From Pseudomaricurvus sp050633365 (GTDB lineage Bacteria; Pseudomonadota; Gammaproteobacteria; Pseudomonadales; Cellvibrionaceae), in contig JBOEGJ010000019.1 in the NCBI GenBank assembly GCA_050633365.1, forward strand, positions 26,700 to 90,699: a stretch of 64,000 bases of DNA, given 5' to 3'. Positions within the stretch are counted from its first letter, which is position 1. Each line of letters opens with the position of its first letter. The notes beneath the pieces were generated by a model. It was not told the DNA's origin, did no database searches, and saw nothing but the letters and a program-made list of their open reading frames with translations. The position numbers and the translations under genes are program-made. Positions 36,310 through 45,051 of this stretch are shown here, piece after piece.

Positions 36310-36819
36310 ATGAAATGGGTTATTAGAAGTATAAGGTGGTTTGCCACCACCACGCTGTTGCTGGTGAGTGTTGTTGCATGTTCCGATAATGAAAATTCAA
36401 CCACTGCATCAAGTTCAACTGCCAGAGAAATAGTCTCGCTGGATGTCTATAAAAGTCGAACTTGCGGTTGCTGCAAAAAATGGATCTCGCATATCGAGGA
36501 TTTCGGCTTTGAATCCGAAGTGCATCACCCGGCGAATTTGAACAAGATAAAATCTGATAAAGGCATAGACCCACGTTATCAGTCCTGCCATACCGCTGTC
36601 TCAAGTGATGGTTATGTATTTGAAGGCCATATCCCTGGCCATATCATCCAACAGTTTCTTGCTGATCCCCCTAAAGATGCCATTGGTTTGGCTGTGCCTG
36701 GTATGCCTGTGGGTAGCCCTGGTATGGAGGTGGGTGATCGCTTCGACCCCTACGACGTATTGCTACTAAGCAAGGATGGTAGCCACACAGTTTATGAACA
36801 TGTCAATGGAAAGCGTTAG
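36310..36819 (+). CDS. DUF411 family periplasmic metal-binding protein (CopG-like)
   Basis: A hydrophobic N-terminus ends in a possible lipobox (VSVVAC, Cys near residue 24), so it may be a lipoprotein. The DUF411 core follows: YKSRTCGCCKKW, SCHTAV, GHIPGHIIQQFL and GLAVPGMPVGSPGME. The CGCC pair and other Cys/Met residues suit copper. Such proteins accompany copper and silver resistance genes. ATG 36310 has GGAG 5 nt upstream. It lies 27 bp before the multicopper oxidase gene. Confidence 0.88.
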   Translation: MKWVIRSIRWFATTTLLLVSVVACSDNENSTTASSSTAREIVSLDVYKSRTCGCCKKWISHIEDFGFESEVHHPANLNKIKSDKGIDPRYQSCHTAVSSDGYVFEGHIPGHIIQQFLADPPKDAIGLAVPGMPVGSPGMEVGDRFDPYDVLLLSKDGSHTVYEHVNGKR

Positions 36820-36846
36820 CTGGCATTTGATTTTGAGAGGTATGAA

Positions 36847-38733
36847 ATGAAAAACAGTTTGCAAGACGAGACACTATTGGAGTCGCCTTTAATGTCTCGC
36901 CGACGTTTTGTGACAGGCGTTGCAGCGGGTGGCGCCCTTTTGGGTTTAGGGCTTAGATCGGGATTGTCAATCGCCTCGCCTTCAAACCGTCTGGGGCCAA
37001 CGATACTAAGAGGAAATGAGTTTGATCTGAACATAGGCTATCAGCCGGTTAATTTCACTGGTAAGAGTCGTATGGCGACAGCTATCAATGGTTCAGTGCC
37101 AGCGCCAGTTTTGCGTTGGCGCGAGGGTGATCGAGTGACGCTACGGGTTAAGAATAACCTTGCTGAAGATAGTTCTATTCATTGGCATGGCATTATCTTA
37201 CCAACGGACATGGATGGCGTGCCCGGCCTTAGCTTTAACGGCATAAAGCCGGGTGAAACTTTTGAGTACCAGTTCGATATTAATCAAAGTGGTACCTATT
37301 GGTACCACAGTCATTCGGGCTTTCAGGAGCCGACAGGGATGTACGGAGCCATCATTATTGATCCCAAGGACCCCGATCCCGTTAGTTATGATCGTGATTA
37401 TGTGGTCATGTTGTCGGATTGGTCTGATGAAGACCCACAGGCGATTTACGCCAAGTTAAAAAAACTCAGTCATTACTACAATTTTCGTGAACGCACAGTT
37501 GGTGATCTCTGGCGGGATATTAAGGATAAAGGTGTCGCGCAAACATGGAATGAGCGATCCATGTGGAACCAAATGCGCATGAGTGAGACCGATATATCCG
37601 ACGTTACGGGTTACACCTATACCTATCTAATGAACGGTGTTACCCCTGATGAGGGCTGGGTCGGCCTGTTCAAACGCGGTGAAAAGGTACGTTTACGATT
37701 TATCAATGGCTCGTCAATGACCATTTTTGACGTGCGTATTCCTGGTTTAAAAATGACAGTAGTGGCCGCTGATGGTCAGAATATTGAGCCGGTGACGATT
37801 GACGAATTTCGTATCGGTGTTGCCGAGACCTACGATGTTGTTGTCGAGCCCAGTAATGACAGCGCGTATACCGTTTTTGCACAAAGCATTGACCGTACAG
37901 GTTATACCCGTGGCACATTAACACCGGATATCGGGCTGACTCCATCGGTACCCCCAATGGATGATGCTCCAACATTAGGGCACCGTGATATGGGCATGGG
38001 CATGGGCATGGGTATGGATCACAGCATGCACGGTATGACTGGTATGACTGGTATGGCGGGAACGGCTGCTATGGATCACAGCGCGCACGACATGAGCGAA
38101 ATGTCGGATATGGATCATAGTCAACATCAGATGAGCGGTATGAAGACCATGGAGCACAAAAACCATGGGGAAACGTTAGGAAAGGCTGGCTTTGGCAGTA
38201 CTCGTGAAATAACGCATGTTGCGAGTGAAACAGGGCCGCATGTTGATATGCGCGCCGAGAGCCCTCAAAGCGGCTTGCACGACCCAGGCATCGGCCTGCG
38301 GAATCACCAGCAGCTTTATGGGCGGCGGGTGCTGACTTATGGCGACATTAAAAATCTATATCCAACATCTGATCCGCGTGAACCCAGTCGTGAAATAGAA
38401 CTCCACCTAACCGGGAATATGGGGCGCTATATGTGGTCGATGAACGGTATCAAGTTCACCGATGCCGAGCCATTGCAGCTGAAATATGGCGAGCGCGTCC
38501 GAATCACACTGGTAAACGACACCATGATGAGCCATCCCATGCATCTACATGGCATGTGGAGTGAGCTGGAAACTGGTGATCCGAAGTCTATTCCTCGCAA
38601 GCATACGGTGATCGTTCAGCCGGGATCAAAAATTAGCTATTTAGTCACTGCTGACGCCATTGGACGTTGGGCTTTCCACTGTCATTTGGTGTATCACATG
38701 CCCGGTATGTTCCGCGAAGTCCGAGTGAGCTAA
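36847..38733 (+). CDS. copA: CopA/PcoA family copper-resistance multicopper oxidase
   Basis: This periplasmic enzyme oxidises Cu(I). A Tat signal has SRRRFVTG (residues 17-24) before a hydrophobic stretch. The four copper-site motifs are intact: HWHG, HSHSG, HPMHLHG and HCHLVYHMPGM. Between domains 2 and 3 there is a Met/His-rich copper-binding insert (nt 37990-38170, repeats of GMGM, MDHS and GMTGM). The size of 628 residues is normal. It is paired with copB 13 bp downstream. Regulation is not visible locally; no CopRS two-component genes are in the window. Confidence 0.95.
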   Translation: MKNSLQDETLLESPLMSRRRFVTGVAAGGALLGLGLRSGLSIASPSNRLGPTILRGNEFDLNIGYQPVNFTGKSRMATAINGSVPAPVLRWREGDRVTLRVKNNLAEDSSIHWHGIILPTDMDGVPGLSFNGIKPGETFEYQFDINQSGTYWYHSHSGFQEPTGMYGAIIIDPKDPDPVSYDRDYVVMLSDWSDEDPQAIYAKLKKLSHYYNFRERTVGDLWRDIKDKGVAQTWNERSMWNQMRMSETDISDVTGYTYTYLMNGVTPDEGWVGLFKRGEKVRLRFINGSSMTIFDVRIPGLKMTVVAADGQNIEPVTIDEFRIGVAETYDVVVEPSNDSAYTVFAQSIDRTGYTRGTLTPDIGLTPSVPPMDDAPTLGHRDMGMGMGMGMDHSMHGMTGMTGMAGTAAMDHSAHDMSEMSDMDHSQHQMSGMKTMEHKNHGETLGKAGFGSTREITHVASETGPHVDMRAESPQSGLHDPGIGLRNHQQLYGRRVLTYGDIKNLYPTSDPREPSREIELHLTGNMGRYMWSMNGIKFTDAEPLQLKYGERVRITLVNDTMMSHPMHLHGMWSELETGDPKSIPRKHTVIVQPGSKISYLVTADAIGRWAFHCHLVYHMPGMFREVRVS

Positions 38734-38746
38734 GGAGAATCAATCG

Positions 38747-39499
38747 ATGAAGTTATTTAATAGGCGACCACCAAACTCCCTCTTGTTTAACAGGAAATTC
38801 TGCTCATCCACACTTATCGTATCTTTGTTGCTGGGTTCTGCAAACCATGTGTTAGCGGGCGCTAAGGATGATCCACTGTTAACTAAGGTGTTAATTGATC
38901 AATTTGAAGTACGCGACGCGGATGATGGCGATCCGTGGGTTTTGGATGGACAAGGCTGGATTGGAAAGGATTTGCAAAAACTATGGTTCAAGACAGAAGT
39001 AGAACGAAACGATGGAGAAACCGAAGAGGCTGAATTACAGGCACTCTACAGTCAGGCAATTGCGCCGTTTTGGGATGTACAGGTGGGGTTTCGACAGGAC
39101 TTTCAGCCCACTCCGAATCGGAGCTGGGCGGTCATTGGTCTTCAAGGTCTTGCCCCCTATTTTTTTGAAATCGATACAGCATTGTTTGTCGGAGAAAGTG
39201 GGCGTACTGCATTACGACTGGAGGCCGAGTATGAACTGTTGTTTACCCAGCGACTGATTTTGACGCCCGAGATCGAAGTCAATTTATATGGGCAAAACGA
39301 TGAAGATCTCGGCATAGGTTCCGGTCTTTCTGATGTTGAGGCTGGATTAAGGTTGCGTTACGAAATTCGGCGAGAGTTCGCCCCGTACATAGGTGTTAAC
39401 TGGAACAAAAGTTTTGGTAATACCGCTGACTTTGCGCGTGCCGAAGGAGGGGACACCGATGATCTCCAATGGGTGATAGGCGTGCGGGCATGGTTTTAA
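38747..39499 (+). CDS. copB: CopB/PcoB copper-resistance outer-membrane protein
   Basis: A signal segment (SSTLIVSLLLGSANHVLAG) leads into the conserved beta-barrel domain: VLIDQFEVRDADDGDPWVLDGQGWIG, KLWFKTEVERN, and a C-terminal aromatic residue (RAWF) for outer-membrane insertion. It is 250 residues, lacking the long Met/His-rich N-terminal part of other CopB proteins; the next gene encodes a separate Met/His-rich peptide that could make good this loss. It follows the oxidase by 13 bp. Confidence 0.92.
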   Translation: MKLFNRRPPNSLLFNRKFCSSTLIVSLLLGSANHVLAGAKDDPLLTKVLIDQFEVRDADDGDPWVLDGQGWIGKDLQKLWFKTEVERNDGETEEAELQALYSQAIAPFWDVQVGFRQDFQPTPNRSWAVIGLQGLAPYFFEIDTALFVGESGRTALRLEAEYELLFTQRLILTPEIEVNLYGQNDEDLGIGSGLSDVEAGLRLRYEIRREFAPYIGVNWNKSFGNTADFARAEGGDTDDLQWVIGVRAWF

Positions 39500-39555
39500 C
39501 GCCTATACCACTTTAATTAACTAAATATACTCTAAATCAATATGAGGATTTACCA

Positions 39556-39855
39556 ATGAAGAATATACAAGTCACTTTTTGCTTTTTGTTAGTCAGCTTA
39601 TTTTCAATCGCATCTGTTCATGCTCACGACCCGTCTGAGCATACGGCAAAGATGGAAAAGCCAAAATGTGAAGCCATGAAAAATATGGATCACTCTAAAT
39701 TGGATACCAAAGATCCAATTATGATGGCAATGATGAAAAAGTGTATGAGTGAAGAATCTGCTGAAAACCATCATGGTGGTGATACTGAAAGAAATACAAC
39801 CGATGACAGCGATGCTAACAAAGTGGATCAATATAATGATGGTCATAACCACTAG
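39556..39855 (+). CDS. Small Met/His-rich periplasmic protein
   Basis: The 99-residue protein has a signal peptide (residues 1-23, ending VHAHD). The mature chain is rich in Met, His, Lys and acidic residues (MKNMDHS, PIMMAMMKKCM, NHHGGD) and ends DGHNH. The composition suggests loose Cu(I)/Cu(II) binding in the periplasm. No named family was recognised. It lies 56 bp after copB in the same direction. Confidence 0.65.
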   Translation: MKNIQVTFCFLLVSLFSIASVHAHDPSEHTAKMEKPKCEAMKNMDHSKLDTKDPIMMAMMKKCMSEESAENHHGGDTERNTTDDSDANKVDQYNDGHNH

Positions 39856-39945
39856 CCTGAACTATTGAGATGTGGCGTGTTGTAATCAGGCTTGCCGCAG
39901 CCAATTTTGACAAGCGCGACCACTGATGTCGCCAGGGATATACAA

Positions 39946-40500
39946 ATGAAAACAGTGAAATACCTCATTCTTATTGTCATCGGTGTATTCGCAGGTGGAG
40001 CAATTTATGTGTATTCCGGTGCTTATCCAATGGGAGCTGATGTGCCCCACAATAAGTTGACTTATTGGCTCTTGGAGACGGTGCGCGAACAATCAATCAA
40101 TAGGGCAGCACAAAACATAAGTGTTCCTTCGTTAGATGATCCCGAGTTGCTTCTCGCAGGAGGGCCGGACTATAACGACATGTGTGTCGCTTGCCATCTA
40201 AAACCCGGAAAAATACAGAGTGATATGAGTATAGGCTTGTATCCCGCACCGCCTAATCTCAGTAAAAAAGAAGATGAGCATGGGCACGATCATGCTGATT
40301 CCGAGCAAAGCGCTCGACGTCAATTCTGGATTATTAAGCACGGAATTAAGGCGTCCGGTATGCCGGCTTGGGGGCCGACACATGACGATCAGCGCATTTG
40401 GGCAATGGTCGCGTTTTTGCAAAAATTGCCCGACTTAACCCCAGAGCAATATCAAATCCTTACAGCACGAGACGAAACCAATGGTTCGTCAAATCACTAA
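39946..40500 (+). CDS. Membrane-anchored monohaem cytochrome c
   Basis: The N-terminal helix (residues 6-24) anchors or exports the protein. The single haem site is CVACH (near residue 80), with SGMPAWGPTH giving a candidate axial Met. A His/Asp-rich loop (EDEHGHDHADSEQ) may bind metal. It probably passes electrons from copper oxidation or protects haem-dependent respiration; the link to the oxidase is inferred from position. ATG 39946 is chosen over 39892, which would put 18 residues before the helix. Confidence 0.8.
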   Translation: MKTVKYLILIVIGVFAGGAIYVYSGAYPMGADVPHNKLTYWLLETVREQSINRAAQNISVPSLDDPELLLAGGPDYNDMCVACHLKPGKIQSDMSIGLYPAPPNLSKKEDEHGHDHADSEQSARRQFWIIKHGIKASGMPAWGPTHDDQRIWAMVAFLQKLPDLTPEQYQILTARDETNGSSNH

Positions 40501-40516
40501 TCAAAGCGAGAGAACA

Positions 40517-40867
40517 ATGAAAACAATTTTTCCTGCAATAGCTGTACTATTTTTATCCATGACAGCTAGTGCGCACAACGGTGAAGATCCAGCCGCAGAA
40601 GTAGTAAAAAAGCGATCCTATGTACTCCAGTATCAGAAGGAATACCCAGCTGCGACAAGTCAAGAAGAGCGAATTCGTAACATCAAGAAGCAAGTGTCTA
40701 CGCTACAAAGTACAATTTTATTACTGAGAAATTCGCTGGTTAAAGAGAATCGGTCAGTTCGTTCTGATTTAAGTAAGTATGATTTAGACTATTTGGCGGC
40801 AATAAAGAACAGTCTGAAAGACATGCAAAAGTTACTTAAGCAACTAGAAGCAGCGGTAGACAGTTGA
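40517..40867 (+). CDS. Small exported coiled-coil protein
   Basis: The 116-residue protein has a signal peptide (residues 1-19, ending SASAH-type TASAH) and a mature chain that is nearly all helix with a regular heptad pattern (IKKQVSTLQSTILLLRNSL and LKDMQKLLKQLEAAV). No cysteines or metal-rich patches occur. The start 40517 lies 17 bp after the cytochrome gene. The role is unknown; it could be a chaperone-like spacer in the periplasm. Confidence 0.6.
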   Translation: MKTIFPAIAVLFLSMTASAHNGEDPAAEVVKKRSYVLQYQKEYPAATSQEERIRNIKKQVSTLQSTILLLRNSLVKENRSVRSDLSKYDLDYLAAIKNSLKDMQKLLKQLEAAVDS

Positions 40868-40958
40868 TCCACTATATTCCATGGCCACTAGCTGCTCGCA
40901 TTCATTCTGCCGTTATTGCAGGAGTGACTCCTAGGATTAAAACCTAAGTGTGTATCGC

Positions 40959-40972
40959 TTGATTTAAGTCAA
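40959..40972 (+). promoter_or_regulatory. Candidate FNR/ANR box
   Basis: TTGAT-TTAA-GTCAA matches TTGAT-N4-ATCAA at 9 of 10 defined positions and lies 56 bp before the start at 41028. Control by oxygen would suit Cu(I) stress being worse under anoxia; this is inference. Confidence 0.4.
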
Positions 40973-41027
40973 AACTTGCAGCCTACACTGGGTATATGCT
41001 GCAATTGCTCAATATAAGGGAAAGTTT

Positions 41028-41435
41028 ATGTTTCGTTCGATAGGCATGGTGTTGGTTATTTGGGGGTTGATTGCTCAGCCACTAATGGCTGCTATGCCTG
41101 CACCAATGACGGACGATAGCTCCCATTCCCTTATCATGGTGGATCCTAGTATAGCGGCCTCTGCCATGGTGCATCATGGGAATCAAGAAGAGCCATTGAA
41201 AGCTCCTTGCCACGAAAACACCACTGAAACTGCTTCCTCGGAATCCTGCGATAATTGCGATATTGATTGCATGGACGGGATATGTGCCTCGTCCTGTGTG
41301 ATCAGTGGGGCAGCAGCATTCCAAGAATTTTTAGTTAATATAGACCTGTTAAATAGTTCTCTTACAGGGACTTCCTTTGGAGCACGTGCCTACGGGCTCC
41401 CTTCTCGTATTTTCCATCCCCCAAAACACGCCTGA
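41028..41435 (+). CDS. Small exported Cys-rich protein before the merR-ATPase operon
   Basis: The 135-residue protein has a signal peptide (residues 1-21, PLMAA) and a Met/His part. A cysteine cluster CDNCDIDCMDGICASSC follows, and the end is IFHPPKHA. It has the same plan as the proteins at 18219, 23131 and 35826: signal, Cys cluster, then a double proline close to the C-terminus. It precedes the MerR regulator by 190 bp containing the operator. Probable metal binding in the periplasm; function untested. Confidence 0.62.
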   Translation: MFRSIGMVLVIWGLIAQPLMAAMPAPMTDDSSHSLIMVDPSIAASAMVHHGNQEEPLKAPCHENTTETASSESCDNCDIDCMDGICASSCVISGAAAFQEFLVNIDLLNSSLTGTSFGARAYGLPSRIFHPPKHA

Positions 41436-41481
41436 TCATCCGAAAGGCGTCACTGCGCCTATTTTTTGGAATTCCTAAATA

Positions 41482-41513
41482 TTGACCTAGGTGTTACACC
41501 TAGGTTGTACGAT
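41482..41513 (+). promoter_or_regulatory. MerR/CueR-type promoter with perfect dyad
   Basis: TTGACC (41482-41487) and TACGAT (41508-41513) are 20 bp apart. Between and overlapping them lies ACCTAGGTG-TTA-CACCTAGGT (41485-41505), a perfect 9-bp dyad. The over-long spacer is typical of MerR-activated promoters. It lies upstream of the merR gene itself, so the merR-ATPase operon is probably autoregulated. Confidence 0.8.
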
Positions 41514-41623
41514 TAATTCCTTTCCTTGGGTGGGTGCGTCTAATTTCAGCACTCGGACAGTAACTGGAGAGTATTTGCGATTCCACTAGTTGGTTGCAGA
41601 TACATATCAGGATGAAGTGTGTT

Positions 41624-42070
41624 ATGAAAACAGTAACTGAAATCGCCAGACGATTTAGCGTCAGTGCTGACACGATTCGGCATTACACCAAGCTGGGCCT
41701 GCTTTCACCGCAAAGGGATACGGCTAACGGCTATAGACGCTATGGAATACAGCAAGAGAGGCGTTTACGTTTTCTATTGTCGGCTAAAAGACTGGGTTTT
41801 AGCTTGAAGGATATTCGAGAAATCCTGGATATGGCGGCGTCTGGCGATACTACTTGTCCAATAGTTCGAAAATTGATTGACCAGCGATTAGAGGCCATAG
41901 GCGAAGAGATGCGCGATGCGCAAAAGCTGATGGAGCGTATGGAATCCGCTTCCAGTGAGTGGTGTGATTTACCTGATCGTGCTCCTTCAGGGGAGAGTAT
42001 TTGTCACCTAATCGAAACCTGGAGTAGCGCCAACAGTTTTGGCGATCATGCTATCTCCTCAGCGGACTAG
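41624..42070 (+). CDS. MerR family regulator, probably copper-responsive
   Basis: An N-terminal HTH (TVTEIARRFSVSADTIRHYTKLGLL) is followed by GYRRYG and a dimerisation helix. A Cys before the long helix (DTTCPIVRKLI) and two later Cys residues (EWC, ESIC) could bind metal; the exact CueR CxxxxxxxC loop is not obvious, so the metal is uncertain. ATG 41624 is preferred by domain length. It is 4 bp upstream of the Cu-ATPase gene in an operon, unlike the divergent arrangement of many CueR systems. Confidence 0.8.
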   Translation: MKTVTEIARRFSVSADTIRHYTKLGLLSPQRDTANGYRRYGIQQERRLRFLLSAKRLGFSLKDIREILDMAASGDTTCPIVRKLIDQRLEAIGEEMRDAQKLMERMESASSEWCDLPDRAPSGESICHLIETWSSANSFGDHAISSAD

Positions 42071-42074
42071 AGCG

Positions 42075-44351
42075 ATGCAACCAACCGATATTCATGTATT
42101 AGATAAAGCCAATGGCCTGCAGGAGACCGAATATCTCCGGATTCACGGCGCGTCCTGTGCTAGCTGTGTGAGCAAGATTGAAGGCGCGCTACACAAAGTT
42201 GACGGCGTTAAAGAGGCGGTGATGAACCTGGCACAGAGCACGGTTTCTGTTACAGGTCATGCTACAGCCGAAGCGATGATTAATGCAATTAGGGCTGCTG
42301 GTTATGATGCGGAAAGCATCACCGATAGCTCGGATCAGAGTGCGCTCGATGAAAAGGAAAAAGCCGACGAGGCATACCACAAGCGCTTGATGCGGGAAAT
42401 GTGGATTGCGCTATCCCTTGGTGTGCCATTGATGATCTACAGCCTGGTTGTCGAAGAGATGACCGTTACCACAACGATGGAACGAGCGGTGTGGTTGATT
42501 GTTGGTCTTTTGACATTTGGTGTGATGTTTTTCGCAGGCAGGCATTTCTATATCGGTGCCTGGAAGTCTTTTGCCAATCACAGCGCCAACATGGATACCT
42601 TGATTGCCTTGGGTACGGGCACCGCATGGATCTACTCCATGTTTGTCGTGTTTTTTCCCTCGTTGGTGCCGGAAATGGCGCGGCACGTTTATTTTGAAGC
42701 GACAGCCATGATTATCGGCTTGATCAACCTTGGCCTAGCGCTGGAAATTAAAGCGCGTGGTAGAACATCGGAAGCGATTAAGCGCTTAATCGGCTTGCAG
42801 CCAAAAACGGCTAGGGTTGTGCGCCATGGTGAAGAGGTGGATATCGCCATTGAAGATGTGCAGCTAGGTGATAGCGTTAGGGTGCGTCCGGGTGAAAAAA
42901 TATCGGTTGATGGCGTTGTCTCAGAAGGTCTGACGGCGGTCGATGAATCCATGTTGACCGGTGAACCCATGCCCGTTGAAAAAGCGGTAGGTGATGAAGT
43001 GGTTGCCGGTACGATCAATAAGAGTGGTTCGATTCTCTTTCAAGCCACGCGAGTGGGTAAAGATACCGCTCTGGCGCAGATCATAGACATGGTGAAAAGG
43101 GCGCAAAATTCAAAGCCACCTATTGGCCGCTTAGCTGATGTCATCTCAGCTTACTTTGTCCCTGTCGTGATGATTATTTCTGTGATCAGCGCATTGGTTT
43201 GGCTCAATTTCGGCCCTGATCCCCGAGTAGCTTTTGCGATTGTGTCGGCAACGACCGTACTCATTATTGCCTGCCCCTGTGCGCTGGGCCTAGCTACTCC
43301 TATGTCAGTAATGGTTGGCGTAGGCAAAGCCGCCGAAGCGGGTGTGCTGATCCGCAATGGCGAAGCGTTGCAGACCGCATCGAAAGTCACGGCCATGATC
43401 TTGGATAAGACAGGAACTATCACGCTAGGTGAACCTGCCGTTACTGATATTGAGCTAGTAAACGGAAACAACGAGAGTAAGGTGCTGCGGTTGGCAGCCA
43501 GCTTGGAAGCCGGATCTGAACATCCGTTGGCGTTATCGATTATCGAGTCGGCAAAAAATCGCGGTCTGGAGGTCGGTTCCGTTGAACAGTTTCAGTCAGT
43601 TGCCGGTCATGGTGTCGAGGGTGTTGTCGATGGTCATGCCTTAATGTTTGGTAATGAAAAACTGATGCGTGATAGGGGAGTCGATATTGAGCAATACCTT
43701 CCAAGCGCACAGCGTATGGCATCGCTTGCACAAACGCCAATGTATCTAGCGGTTGATGATCAGCTAGCCGCGATTATCGCCGTATCTGACCCCATTAAAG
43801 AGGACTCCATTGAAGCGATAAAGCGCCTGCAAAACAACGGTGTGCGCGTCGTCATGCTGACTGGCGACAACCGGGCTACAGCAAAAGCAGTCGCCGAAAG
43901 AGTCGGCATTACCGAGTATTTTGCCGAAGTTCTGCCCGATCAGAAATCTGACAAGGTCGCTGAATTGCAAGGACAAGGCGAGATCGTAGGTATGACCGGC
44001 GACGGTATTAACGACGCCCCAGCCTTGGCCTTGGCGAACGTCGGTTTTGCCATTGGCACGGGAACGGATGTCGCCATTGAAAGTGCAGATATTACCTTGA
44101 TGCGGGGTTCTCTGCATGGCTTAGCCGATGCCATAGCCGTCAGTAAGGCGACGCTAAGCAATATCAAGCAAAACCTCTTGGGAGCCTTTATCTATAACGT
44201 GGCCGGTGTGCCGGTCGCGGCTGGTGTGCTTTATCCGTTCCTGGGATTGCTGCTAAGTCCAGTCATTGCAGGTGCAGCGATGGCCTTTTCATCGCTGACT
44301 GTGGTGACCAATGCAAATCGTCTGCGCTTATTTAATGCGCAGAAGCACTAG
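42075..44351 (+). CDS. Cu(+)-exporting P1B-type ATPase
   Basis: The inner-membrane pump moves Cu(I) or Ag(I) from cytoplasm to periplasm. One N-terminal HMA domain has GASCASC (residues about 24-30). The membrane site is CPC (ACPCALGLATP), and the phosphorylation motif DKTGT, TGDN and GDGINDAP are all present. It is 759 residues, normal size. It would be called copA in many genomes, but here that symbol is used for the oxidase. It follows merR by 4 bp and the cupredoxin gene lies 12 bp downstream. Confidence 0.95.
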   Translation: MQPTDIHVLDKANGLQETEYLRIHGASCASCVSKIEGALHKVDGVKEAVMNLAQSTVSVTGHATAEAMINAIRAAGYDAESITDSSDQSALDEKEKADEAYHKRLMREMWIALSLGVPLMIYSLVVEEMTVTTTMERAVWLIVGLLTFGVMFFAGRHFYIGAWKSFANHSANMDTLIALGTGTAWIYSMFVVFFPSLVPEMARHVYFEATAMIIGLINLGLALEIKARGRTSEAIKRLIGLQPKTARVVRHGEEVDIAIEDVQLGDSVRVRPGEKISVDGVVSEGLTAVDESMLTGEPMPVEKAVGDEVVAGTINKSGSILFQATRVGKDTALAQIIDMVKRAQNSKPPIGRLADVISAYFVPVVMIISVISALVWLNFGPDPRVAFAIVSATTVLIIACPCALGLATPMSVMVGVGKAAEAGVLIRNGEALQTASKVTAMILDKTGTITLGEPAVTDIELVNGNNESKVLRLAASLEAGSEHPLALSIIESAKNRGLEVGSVEQFQSVAGHGVEGVVDGHALMFGNEKLMRDRGVDIEQYLPSAQRMASLAQTPMYLAVDDQLAAIIAVSDPIKEDSIEAIKRLQNNGVRVVMLTGDNRATAKAVAERVGITEYFAEVLPDQKSDKVAELQGQGEIVGMTGDGINDAPALALANVGFAIGTGTDVAIESADITLMRGSLHGLADAIAVSKATLSNIKQNLLGAFIYNVAGVPVAAGVLYPFLGLLLSPVIAGAAMAFSSLTVVTNANRLRLFNAQKH

Positions 44352-44363
44352 GGAGAGATCGAC

Positions 44364-44729
44364 ATGATGATCATTAACCTGCTGGGCCTACTACTGATCG
44401 CACTGATTGTATGGTGGTTTTGGCTTTATGAGCCACAGGCAGTTATAGCGGACAAAAATACCGTAACGGTCGTTGTGGATAACGGCACCTATGAGCCATC
44501 AAGAATTCGATTATTGGCAGGCCAGGACACGACGCTACGCTTCCTCCGCAAAGATGCATCGCCTTGTGCGGCGACCGTGGTTTTTGCAGATTTCGATATC
44601 AGTGAAGAGTTGCCATTAAACAAACCCAAAGACATCAGCCTGCCGCCCCTGGCATCAGGTGAATACTCTTTCACTTGCCAAATGCAAATGTATCGAGGCG
44701 CGCTGATTGTTAACGAGAACGGAGATTAA
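44364..44729 (+). CDS. Membrane-anchored cupredoxin-domain protein
   Basis: One N-terminal helix (residues about 3-23) anchors a cupredoxin-like domain (residues 33-118) similar to the EfeO/PetE-type fold: VTVVVDNGTYEPSRIRLLAG, CAATVVF and YSFTCQMQMYRGALIV. The Cys and the CQMQM stretch may bind copper delivered by the ATPase. It is 12 bp after the ATPase gene in the same operon. It may pass Cu to the oxidase or CusB; this is inferred. Confidence 0.82.
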   Translation: MMIINLLGLLLIALIVWWFWLYEPQAVIADKNTVTVVVDNGTYEPSRIRLLAGQDTTLRFLRKDASPCAATVVFADFDISEELPLNKPKDISLPPLASGEYSFTCQMQMYRGALIVNENGD

Positions 44730-44733
44730 GGTC

Positions 44734-45030
44734 ATGGCACAAAAACAATCATTTTGGTTTAGCTCCAATGGCTTGGCGGCCCTGACTTTAATTGGTGCCA
44801 CCAGCTATTTCCTGTTTATGGAGCATCGTGAACACCTGTTTCAGTTTTTGCCTTTTCTGATTTTGTTGCTGTGCCCGCTGATGCACATCTTTATGCATGG
44901 AGGCCATGGTCATGGGGGACACGGTGGGCATGGAGAAGATAACGCCCGAAATGGGCAAAACGATCTTGGTTATCAAAAGGGCTATGAAGATGGTCTTCGT
45001 GATCGCGAAGAACAAGAGAAAAACCAATAG
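44734..45030 (+). CDS. DUF2933 family membrane protein
   Basis: The 98-residue protein has two close membrane helices (about residues 11-27 and 34-52). A His/Gly-rich loop (HIFMHGGHGHGGHGGHG) and a charged helical tail (YQKGYEDGLRDREEQ) follow. This plan, with CPLMH before the His-rich part, is that of DUF2933, found in many copper and silver loci. The His repeats likely bind metal. It begins 4 bp after the cupredoxin stop. Confidence 0.85.
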   Translation: MAQKQSFWFSSNGLAALTLIGATSYFLFMEHREHLFQFLPFLILLLCPLMHIFMHGGHGHGGHGGHGEDNARNGQNDLGYQKGYEDGLRDREEQEKNQ

Positions 45031-45051
45031 GTTTGGTTGAGGAGCAGCGTC

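Noticed and set aside
37990..38170. Repetitive DNA that might be a tandem-repeat locus
   Set aside because: It encodes the Met/His-rich copper-binding insert of the multicopper oxidase, so it is explained by protein function.
39870..39926. 18-codon frame between the Met/His-rich gene and the cytochrome gene
   Set aside because: It is very short, lacks a ribosome site and is not coupled to its neighbours.
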